Shown one piece after another: positions 24,601 to 36,600 of a stretch of 64,000 bases of DNA; position 1 is the first letter of the stretch; each line of letters begins with the position of its first letter. Under the pieces are notes generated by a model that was not told where the DNA came from, did not search any database, and was given only the letters and a program-made list of their open reading frames with translations. Source of the stretch: Apostichopus japonicus (Eukaryota > Echinodermata > Holothuroidea > Aspidochirotida > Stichopodidae); contig NC_092561.1 in NCBI RefSeq assembly GCF_037975245.1, positions 14,479,001 to 14,543,000 of the forward strand, written 5' to 3'. The translations under genes were made by a program, and so were the position numbers.

Positions 24601-27600
24601 AGCGTTAGTGACTGGTGCGAGTATGCAAATCACCACCCCACGACAGCGTTCTAACTTTTCATCTGTTACCTCCGATGAGCCTTACCATGAACAAAATTGT
24701 TACAACCGCCATTGCCAACCGAGGAAACCTTGTTACAAAACTGATATAAGGTTCTGCCAGCTGTATACCAAGGGGTGAATCAACGAGAAAAAATCACCGG
24801 GTAAAGAAAGGAATAAAATGTTTGAGTTTTTTTGTTAAGCACAGGTTAATTCCAACATGCTGAATTAATGTACCATGAGTTCTCCTGTGCCAGTTATTCC
24901 TAGAGAATTTTACATCAAAAGTCTTTACCCCTTCTATCATCATCAACAATTACTTTAACATTTTTTTACCTGAAAACTATGTACAACCTCATGATTTCAA
25001 TACCATTCAAACTTCAATGAAATGGCCAGTTTAAATAATTTCATACATAAAAGTGTGTGCAATGCACAACATACATCATGAAAGGTCATTATTTCTGACC
25101 TAACTTTATTCAGTCTGGATAACTAAACTTCGTACAACGGCCTAGGAAAAACTGAACGATTATTTTTGCGTAAGAACCACAAGATGAACATGATAACTTT
25201 GGAATTAAAAGAAAGCAGCGTTATAAAATCATCCTCCCTAACTGCACGATTGCAAAATTGACACTATAATATAACTAATTGATAGATGTAATAGCAATAG
25301 AGTCGCATAAACAAGTGATTTTTTCAAAAGTGAAAGGACTCCGATGAGTCTAAAAGTTTTCACAGAGCGGGTAGACAGTGACCCATGTCGGGCGATGACT
25401 CATCAAGACTCATTATGATTCTCGTTAGGTTAAGCGTCCGTTGCAACTTACACCCACGTTTCAAGTCGATATATACTTCCGTGGATTTGGTGTTCAGAGG
25501 TATACAACGATGCTACAACATTTATATACCAACCTGCAAACTATTTGGCATCTTTTAATCTATGGAAGCTCATTGACATAAAACTACCATCAAAATGCTA
25601 GTCCAATTCCAACATAGTTACAGAATTTGAAAGAACACAAGTCATCTGCTACTCAAGTTGCCATTGAACATAAAAAAATATATAAAAAAATAAAAATAAA
25701 AATGTTACAAAGTGCAAACATGGACGCATGCTTATTCATTCATTGGCAATTTTCCATGCATCCAATAGCTTGTTAAGATTTTTTTTTTGTTTTTTCTTTT
25801 ACGTTAGAACTCGATCAGTTATTCTACTGGTCCCGGCCATTGAGAGGAGCCAGATTAGTAGTCTGTTAACAGGTTTAGGCCTGTTTCTCATTCCCATGAT
25901 GCATCTGTGGTTTTCCCATGATGCATCTGTGGTTTTACCATGAACACTAATGTCATAATCGATGCAATCAACCGGGGAAATTTTCTTCGCAAGTTCATGT
26001 ACGGCTCTTCCAACTTTGAGTGAAACGAAATCGGGTTTTTCGGATTAATTACTTGAATTACTTTATAATCACCTCCTCCTCTTCGTACTGTTTCACATTC
26101 AAGACACAAAAGAGACGAGGGTCTATTGCTCTGCTTTCGTATTGTGAAAGCTATTTTCCCAACAAAGTTATTAGTTATATTTCAAGCTTGATATCCATGA
26201 CGGTGAAATGTGGTCAAGTTGACAATTGAAGAACTGTTGTAAGTTAATATTAATAGCCACTGACTAACACTGCACAGCCACACGTCTGTGTGGATGCTAG
26301 CCTGCATCTATGCTACCACTGTTAATGTTTCAAAAGCTACTGATGTGACCAGAAATAAGTTAACTTTCGATGAGAATAACCACATTTATTTTCTTCCCTT
26401 CCATTATGTAAAACTCATTAGTATTAATTCCTTTTGAAGCTCATCCAGGTTTTCTGTGACAAAATTTCACACATTTTCTTTCAAAAAAACCTCTAAAAAA
26501 GTTCAAAAGCATTTTCATTTAGGTTGCATTCCAAGTGAAGTGCTTGAAAATAGCCAAATAAAAATAACAATGAGGTTTATGAATCATCAAGCTACGATCA
26601 AGACATACCAGACAGACATGACAAACATTGCCCACAAACCAAAAAGCACAAACTCTATTCACTGCTTGACTTGGCCAGTCAGAGGTACTTGAGGGTGCGG
26701 TGGAAAGGGAGGTGGGGGGAGGGGGAGAAGGAAGGGGCAAAAATGGTGGCTGTGTTGAAATTGTTACTGTTAATGTGAGAGTGGGATCATGATCATGACA
26801 AGAATCAGCCCATTAACCATAGGTTGCATTTTTCAGCTCTCTTGACCTCAACTTTAAACTGAAACTTTATCTCTCCTGCAATCTGACTGGGATCAGTGAG
26901 TTTAGTTTGGAAGAGTTGATTTGTTCACTCACACCTTGCCTTGAACTCCCTATCATTTTAGCCAGAACTACTTGTAAGAGATTGCTATTGTTTGATACTA
27001 CCGTATAACTACACACACAACATGTACAGTGCGCGTAGAACCATCTCCATTATAGCTATTAATCTGCTGCAGGTTTTAGTTACACATATTTTGACGTGAT
27101 GAGATTGTGGAGGTTCTAGATACTCTTTTTAGTTTAGGATTTTTTATAAATATTTTTGATATGAATTCTTTTCTCCTTCCCAAACATAGTTTTTAACTAA
27201 TGCGGAATATTGATACATTTGCACCGTGCAAATCTCTAAAACATTCGCATCATCAAGTTTATTTGTTACACTACTATTGTAACCGTATAGTATGCCGACG
27301 AATAGGTGCACTGCACTGAAAACTGATAGTGACTTGGCTACCAGCTGTGTGATGAGTTGCGTTACCGATGGATAGGCAGCTCAACTAAAGTGCGAAAAGA
27401 TGGGACCCATCACTCGGCTAACCAACTGGAAGAAACCTGCCGTTTGGCACCAAAAAAACGGCAGGTTTTTGGAATGCAACCTACAGCTAATGCATGATGG
27501 AGGTGTCAGCTGATCAAGTTTTCAAATAGTTTTGAGTCGAAATTGCTTGAAAATTGAGAAAATCCACTTTGTCATAAAACTTGTTTGTACTTAACGTCAA

Positions 27601-30600
27601 CTTTTCAACTTTTCATGTCAACTTTTTATGTCAACTTCTTATGTCAACTTTTTATGTGACTTTTTATGTGACTTTTCATTTCCACTTTTCAATCCTTCGT
27701 TATCTTGAAACTGCAGGCTCGTTAGTAACGGATTTTAAATAATTTTTTTTTCTTTCTCTTATTGTTTTATGAACTCTACAGGTCACTCTATTATTGTCTC
27801 ACCATATCACAGCAAATGCTAGACCAGAAGAGCATGTAATGGGATTATAAGGCAAGGGGTAGGTGAGGTGCTGGGGGGGGAGGGGTAAGTTGGAGGTATT
27901 AGGTGAAGGTGTAGCTGTGTTTTTTGGGTTTGTTGTTCAATTTGTGAACTTTATGAAAAGCAGTGCACATGGACAAGTAATCAGAACACAGATGAAACAT
28001 AAAAACAAGACAAGACAAAACAAACAAAACAAAAACAAAAACAACATTACATGCAAGCAAAGAAAATTTGTAATAAGAAAACAGGATTTTTTTAATCTGC
28101 ATATTTTTTAAATTGTAATGAAAGAAGATATCATTGCATAAAATCATAATTCTGACAAATATATATACACGTGCTCAAAATTTTATTGACAGGGAAGCGT
28201 TTCTATAATCCAGACAATATTCCTAACGATGATCTATTCACTAAAACAATGAGTCAATTCATTGTAATAGCATGAATGTCATTAAATCCTCGTTTTCATT
28301 TCTATGAATCTCATTTTATAATTAACTTCTGAGTCGAGAAAGGAAAGGTTGGTCACAGAAGTAACGTTTTCCAGGAAAGGATCATTTTCTTTTAGTGGCC
28401 TTTTGCCTCTTTTCTGGTTTTTTTCTTTCTTTTTTTGTAGATAGAAAAACTTGGGCTTTATTCAAAAAAACTATTCATTTAGGGTAAAAAAAAAAAACTT
28501 TTCATACCTTTTCCTGCATTACTATGTTAGATTGTATTACTCACACACATGCCGTCCAGTAAGCAAATAAACATGGCTACTCATTAGCTAGCCTATCCAA
28601 CCAGACCTTAATTGCATTTCTCGGACACATAAAACATTTGCACTAAACACTGCTCATAGCAATAACGTGCCTCAGTCTGGCATGGGGAATTTCACACGGC
28701 CTAACCAACGTTAATGATTTCACATTTGTTTTTTGAACACATGTCGCCAAACGAACTTGTGTCCTCAGCAAGAAACATAGTCATAGAGTAAAGAAATATA
28801 ACTAAAATTCACCCAGAAAACATAGCCAAACTATCTCACTATGTCCATATATTTCTGCTACAAACAAGTTAGCTTAAACAAGGCAGACATCAAATCCATC
28901 GAGTCTTATCGAATAGCTTATTAGAGTTTGGACAAAGCGATCTCATTCATAGCCACATAGATTTCACAAACATGTCCACATAACAGCAAGCTTAGACAAA
29001 GCTATCTCATAGAAAACATGTCCACCAAAACCCCCAGCATAGACAACATACACCTTTCTTATCCATGAAGAGTTTAAACCCATGTCCACTTAACAGCTAG
29101 CTTAGACAAAGAGACCTCATTCCCATTCAAACAAGTTCAAGTAGCAATTCATTCTCGTTCATAGAAATTCATTAAAATGTCCACCAAACCCCAGCATAGA
29201 CAACATACACCTTTCTTATCAATGAAGATTTAAAACCATGTCCACTTAACAGCTAGCTTAGACAAAGAGATTTCATAGAAAACATGTCCACCAAACCCCA
29301 GCATAACAACATACACCTTTCTTATCCAAACTATGTCCACTTAACAGCTAGCTTAGGCAAAGAGAATTCCCTCTCTTCCACAAAGATTCATGAACATATG
29401 CTCATATAACAGCTAGCGTGGACAAAAGGACTCATTCTCAATGATTCAGATTCAGAATAACAAAAATACATCCCCTTAACAAGCTAGCTTTATGGACTTA
29501 GTAACCTCAGTCTTATCCACACAGAGCTCGGCAATACGTCCAACTTGACTACTACTTTAAACAGAGAGACCAAACTGATCCACATAGATATATGTCCACT
29601 TCAAAGCTAGTTTAGACAAAGCAACTTCAATCTCAACCAGTTTCATGAACACGTCCACCCAAATAGCTCGCTTAAAACAAAGCAACCTCATTCTCTTCCA
29701 AACAGATTAATGAACACGTCCACCCAAATAGCTCGCTTAAAGCAAAGCAACCTCATTCTTATCAACAGATACATGAACACGTCCACCCAAATAGCTCGCT
29801 TAAACAAAGTGGTTTCATTCATATCCACACATATTCGTGAACATGTCCACCCAAATAGCTTGCTTAAAACAAAGCGACCTCATTCCTATCCACACAGATA
29901 ACAAGTCCAATCAACAGCTACCTTAAGAGACCTCATTCCCTATGTCATGAAAACGTCAACTTTAAAGCTACACACCTCATTTTCATCCACATGGCTTCAT
30001 GACTGTATTCGATCGGCAGCTAGCAAAGACAAACAGACTTCACACACTGACACACACACATGTTTGTATTACATTCAGACCGAGGACCCCATTGTATTTT
30101 CCATTGTTCAAATCCACGTACCCTAACCTTTAACAATACCCCATACAATAGAAATTCTTCCGAGGACGTGGTGATTCTTTAGAAATCACAACGGAGGACC
30201 TGGAATTCTTTTGTTCAAGTCCTCGGTCAGATAGAAAAACAAACGCACATGTTTGTATTACATTCAGACCAAGGATCCCATTGTATTTTCCATTGTTCAA
30301 ATCCACGTACCCTAACCTTAACAATACCCCATACAATAGAATTCTTCCGAGGATGTGGTGATTCTTTAGAAATCACAACCGAGAACCTGGAATTCTTTTG
30401 TTCAAGTCCTCGATCAGAATACAAAACAAACGCACACGCACATACATACCTCACACTCTGACACACTGACAAACACACTGACAAACATACCTCACACTGA
30501 CACACTGACAAACACACTGACAAACATACCTTGGTAATGGGACTGATCCTCTTGTCTGGGGCTTTGGCTTCGAACTCTGGACGAATGTTTTCCTGATCAA

Positions 30601-33600
30601 CGAAAGGATAAAAGTGAAACAAATTGAAGGTTATTAGGGTGAGACTGGTAACTGGATTGTCATCTGAAGTGAAGCAGTGCAACAAGCCATTCCGCTTCCC
30701 TCGTCAAACATATATTCACTGGTTACATTGTACAAAGAACTGCCTCCCAAACTAGTTATAGTAATAGGACTTTTGACAAGATTCTAAGCTGGTTATCATA
30801 GTAGGATATTTGACAAGACACCTTCTAACAGAAGAGGTAGAATAGGAATAATTCCTCAAGTTCTTTTTTTATTGTTCCTTTTTGAATACTACAAGTGAAC
30901 CATAATCTTGGAAAAGATAACAGACCTCAAACTGAAGGTTACCACCCTGGGTCACCCCACCCCCCCTCCCCCTCACAAGCCACAAATGCTTAAATGAACA
31001 ATTTGCAAAGAAGAAACAGGTCAACAATAACACTGCAATAATAGTCTATTTTGTGTTATGAAGAAACTATTACTTTACAAAGAAATGAAATAATGATTTA
31101 TAAACAATGATAGGGATGTTATCATACAAAATCCTTATGATTTGTAATGGGCATTCGGTCGCTACGGTTACCTCATTCTCTTCGAAGCCAAAGAGATCCC
31201 AATCGTAGGCGATGGTGTTTTCACGCCGTTTCCAGAACTCACAGAACATCGTGGCTGGAGAGAGAGAAAATCGAGCGAGATGAGTGAATGTGTTACGATA
31301 GCTTCAATTCTAAACGAGATGTTTGGCAAAAAATATTCCCCATGATATGTAATTCTAACAAAATCAAAGAAACAAGAGAATATATTTGACAGTTGTAGGG
31401 TCTGACCATTTGTTGACCCTATAATAATGCTGCTGATGGTGATGACGGTAATGAAACACATGTAATCTTCTTTATGAACTTTATGAACCGTAGGATAAAT
31501 GCTTATGAAAATCCTATTGGCTGACACAGTTTTAGCCCTGACACAATGCATTTGTTATGCAAAACGTATACAATATTGTACATATACCCCTCCCCCCCCC
31601 GCACCTTTTGCCCCTCCATATCTCTTGCCATGCCTCTGTGCCAATGGAAAAATAAAATAAAGTTGATAGATAACCACCTCTTTAGCTATTTCACATTATA
31701 TGATTTTGAACAATGTTTTGACATTTGTTAAATGACGTGTTTCATACACCCCCATTGGTCTACTACTCCACGATCCCTTCCGACACCTCCCCCCTCCTCC
31801 CCCACCCCAGTAACCTTGTCAGATGGTTACAAGTCACTCACATGTATAGTAAAGTGTCACTACCACCTCTCCCCTTCAAGAAAGTAATTTTTCATACAAG
31901 GTTATAGAAGGTTTTTTTTTCTGCACTTACCCCATAGAGACATGAAACAAGCAAAGAAGACCGTTGCGCCATTATCAAACAGGTACGTTAGCTGGAAAGA
32001 GAGATGAAAAGATGTTAAAAGTGGCTAAACTTATCAGACAACATTGACTTTAGAGCAAATTGTAGTAATTGGTCCGAGTGTTGAAATAGTTTGAGGAATG
32101 AACTACACAGAGCAGACATAAAATCAGGGAATTTCGTTTACGCATCGGGATTTATTTCATGTTGTCATATACTGCAAAGCGTGGACTCATCAGACAACAT
32201 TGACTTCAGTGAAAATTGTAGTAATTGACCTAGTGTTGGGAGACTTAGATGAATGTACTACACAGAGCGTACATGAAATATGGGAATTTCGTTTACGCAT
32301 CGGGATTTATTTCACTTTGTCATAAACTACAAATCGTGGACTCATCAGACAACATTGACTTTAGTGAAAATTGTAGTAATTGACCTAGTGTTGGGAGACT
32401 TAGATGAATGTACTACACAGAGCGTATGTCACATTAGAATAGTATAATTTAGTTAATTTGTATTTGTATGACAGAAGAAGTCAATCTGTCAGCTGTTTAT
32501 TTTAGAAAGTTTTTTTTTAGTAACTTTTACTTTAGTCAATGCTGGTTGTTGTTGATGTTGGAAAGTAGTATCCAAGGATGTAGGACAATTTACATAAACC
32601 CTAATCCCTCTATTCACTACAAAAATACAAGGTAGCATAATTGAGTATGTATACAAAAGAAACATCACCAGGTCAGGGCATAGTATAATAATACAAAGGT
32701 ACAGGGTAGCATAGCATAGCTAGTGCACACAAAAGAAACCTACCAGGGCAGGACATAGTCAAGATGACAATGTATTGTATTGCCAAGTTATGCAAATTGA
32801 TACACTATTAATTATGTGTGACATCACATCCAGCCAGTGAAGTGAGTGTTGGATAAGATTTTTATTCACTCTCCAAAATACCATCATCGGATTGAGTCCT
32901 GCTATATCTCTTAGCTGAAAAAGACGGAGCTACAATATTGTGATTTTCATATCATGGGGCACAGGATCCTATATATAGGATACCTGTATTGAAGCCTGGG
33001 CTGGCATACTTTAATTAATATCTGGCATTTAACTGTGAAAGCTTGAAACACAATTTTTCCCTGGAGATTCCAGTATCACACAATATTTAGTGTTCTGGAT
33101 AGGGCAGCTTGTCGGCAGAGTTGGGATGGAAGTACATCACCTGACCGGATAAAGTAAAGCTGTATTGCAGAGCTCGTCTGACAGTTTAAGAACTGGAACC
33201 ATTGTAAGTAGAAACTTGTTATATTAATCTGTTCTGTATATGTAATATTTGGGATGCAACCACTTTAAAGTTTGTATACTTTTGGAGGTGAATATGCATA
33301 CAAAAGTCAGTTTAATTTTGTGTAGTAATTTTTCATTATGTTGGATAGTAAAAGTCACGCCTTAATTGACTTTCCTTAAGAAAGTGGATGTTTGCTATGA
33401 TTGTAATAGTGATGGTAACTTTTATAGCATTACAAATTAATTCAAGTGATTTTGGCAGAGAGGGGTTATATGTTTAGTGGAGTGAACATGAGGTTAGTGT
33501 GCATAAAGGAGAGTTATGATGTGCTCACCATAGCTTTGGAGTAGGAATGTATATATGTTTGAGTTTAACCAATTTTTTGTTTGTATGTGGAACAAACTAA

Positions 33601-36600
33601 ACTTTGTTCAAGATTCATATATGGCTTATTGTTACAAATTTTGTATTATAAATTTATGCAACATATTTAATATATTGTATTTGGACAAAGTATTATCAGA
33701 GAATCTGATTGTGTATTTTGTTCCGATACAGTGCCACTTTCCTCTCACATTGGGTCGAAGACCGGAAGCTTTTGAGGATAGTTTTATCACCGACTATAAC
33801 ACCTACCACAACCTGATATCAGCAACCACGTGTCAACAAGTATTGTCAACACCTTTAGGCAATATTCGTCATAGTGACAACTCAGAACTCATTTTTTTTT
33901 TAGATAAATGTTAAATCAGAATTTCATGATGTAAAGGGGGGAAAGCTCTTCAGACTAGAAGAGGTAATCTCATTCTTTTATAGAGAAAAGAATATCCAAC
34001 TAATATATATTAAGACTAAATTTATCCGTGCCAGTTTGCTCTCTCGCAATTGAAAAAGATCCAGGGGTATCAAAACTTTGGAAAGTCTTAACCTTTTCAG
34101 TAGTTAAGCTAAATCTAGTATATGTTATCCTCTGGTAAAGATTGCGCCAAAGCAATCTGTTATCTCTAAGTATTCAGGAGTCCTACGTGTTCCTAAGCAG
34201 TATTACAGAACGCTGTAACCTTTATTTTGCATGTTCCTTTTTTTTATTATTTTAAGGAGAAAGTTCCTCCTCAATAAATACCTATTCACTTAAGAAGTTG
34301 AATTTATAAAACTTGTTCTGCATCATTAGTTGGTTGGAGTATTTCTTTTTTACATTGCATATTGATTTTGGATAGCCGCTAGGCGAATGTGTCGCATTGC
34401 CACTTGCATTCTTTTTGTGGGTGACAATTAAATGGGGGCCTGTCCGGGAATTCTATCCAAGATTTAAGCATAAGCATTTTCTTTGACAGAAGTGAAAAAT
34501 ACATAACTGGTTGGTGTCATAAAATTCAACCTGTGAATTATATGTATATTAATTGTTTGTATTTACTTGTATTCGCAGACGAATTCCGCAAGAGCAGCTC
34601 TTATTTGGTCGGTCTACCTGTGTACTTCCATTCTAGCGTCTTACTGGCGGTCCCGACAAGAACTGAAGCAACATCTAACGTAATGTTGGTTGGCAAGTAG
34701 TTAATTGTGTTTTGTATTTTACATGTTTTATGCCAGACGTGAAATCCACTTACACAATTAGTGTATCATTGTTGTTTAATCGTACAACTGTGTTACCTAT
34801 GATATGAAATTACATTGTTGTCGGATGTAACTATAAATTGCGCGCACTCTAAACTAAACTGCAGGCATCAGTAATTGGTTTCAATACATTGTCATTGTTA
34901 TACATTAGTCATGACTAGTCAACTAGAGTTAGAAAAACTTGTGTCAATCGGAGAAAAGTTAGGTCTCAAAGGTGTAGAACTAAAACAATTCTTAGATGAT
35001 GAAAGGGACAAGCTTAAGCAAGAACGAGATGAAGAAAGAGATCGAAGAGCTAAGCAAAGGGCGATTGATGCACACGAACAAGAAGAAGATAGGCAGAGAC
35101 AAGAAAAGATAGAAAGAGAAAAGGCAAAGCAGTTAGAAATACAACTCAAGATAGAAGAAGCAAAGCAAGCCCAAGCTGAGGCACAAGCACAGATAGGCAA
35201 TGGAGGTTATCATGGTAATGGTAGTGCAGCAAGAAGTAGACCACCTAAACTGCCACCATTCAACCAAGAGAAAGACGACATTGATGCATATATCAATAGA
35301 TTTGAACGTTATGCCACATTGCAAGGTTGGGATAGGGATACTGTATGGGCCACAAGTCTTTCAGCACTTATTCAAGGTTGTGGATTGTTTGAATATTCAT
35401 CACTTTCACTTGAGGATTCCAAAGATTACGACAAGGTAAAGCAAGCCTTATTACGTGCATATCACCTTACAGCCGATGGTTTTAGGAAGAAATTTCGTGA
35501 TATTAGACCTGCACATGAAGATACAGGAACCAAGTATGTCACAAAATTAAAGAATTATCTCCATAGATGGATGGAATTAGAGGAAGTAACTACTTATGAA
35601 CAACTCCAAGACATAATATTGAGAGAGCAGTTCTTGAACTCATGTAGCAAAGATTTGGAAACATTTCTGAAAGAAAGAAAGCCGAAGAACATCACAACAA
35701 TGGGTGAATTTACCGATCAATATGTAGAAGCACATGGAGGTTGGTATCCTGGTCACTCCAAGAATAGTAGAAGTACTCAAAACAGTAATTCCACGAGGAA
35801 CCAGAATCGTAACAACGGAAGATTCCACAATCACAATCAGAAGTTCCAGCAACAAAATCAGAAAGGGAAAACGTATTCTGGGCAGAGAAGTGAACCCAGG
35901 AAATGCTATATTTGTGATAAACCAGGCCACTTTGCAAGAGACTGTAGGACAAAGCGAATGCAAACCATGGCTCTTATGACAGATGTATTTAGTGACATGA
36001 TGGAGAAACGCGCCTCAACTTTGACCGAACAGAACCTTCTAGACAAAAAGGAAACTGGCGGTGCATGTACAGACATTGGGGCATTCATGATGGTAAAGCC
36101 AGATCCTCATCTATTCCAAGCAAGTAAGAAGGGATTCTTCACATTAGATTGTGGTCACAAGTTAACTGTATTGACTCAAGTTACAGCCGCATGTAAAGAT
36201 CAGAATTTATCGTCGATGCCTGTTCAAATGGGTAAGATAGGGAATCAAAGTGTTAAAGTATTACGGGACAGTGGATGCAGTGGTGTAGTTGTAAGATCTC
36301 AGTACGTCAAGCCCAGCCAAATGACAGGTGACGTTAAAACTTGCATCCTGATTGACGGTACGGTACGACAATATCCCGTTGCCAACATACTCGTGGATAC
36401 TCCATACTTCTCAGGTTCAGTTTCGGCCTTGTGTATGAATGATCCAGTCTATGATTTAATTCTAGGGAATGTCCCAGGTGTACGAGAACCTACCAATCCA
36501 GACCCGAATTGGGAAGAGTCACAGACACAGGATCAACCAGTACAACCACCACCAAATGTAACCAAGCCTATGGCAATAAGGAATGATGATGACCCAAATA

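Larger units (their letters stand above)
26014..30529. other. Intron e16-e17a
   Basis: 4.5 kb upstream of the alternative exons. Contains a perfect 13-bp hairpin (27433-27468), a ttttatgtcaac-type tandem tract (27596-27690), a degenerate array (28900-29990), and a duplicated 190-bp block and donor array close to e16. No exon seen. Confidence 0.55.

Noticed and set aside
26456-26692. Possible fifth copy of the alternative exon upstream of e17a
   Set aside because: No EP...FPR pattern and no 75-nt phase-0 unit with splice sites. I searched 19.9-30.5 kb by eye for the ttaccatgaac-like exon end and found only four.
33555-33914. 119-residue open frame in the 5' LTR, repeated at 40855-41214
   Set aside because: It lies wholly inside the LTR, has no recognisable domain, and is identical only because the LTRs are identical.
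34919-35200. Antisense open frames within the Gag region
   Set aside because: Shadows of the intact plus-strand Gag frame. Their serine/cysteine-rich composition mirrors its charged coiled coil.
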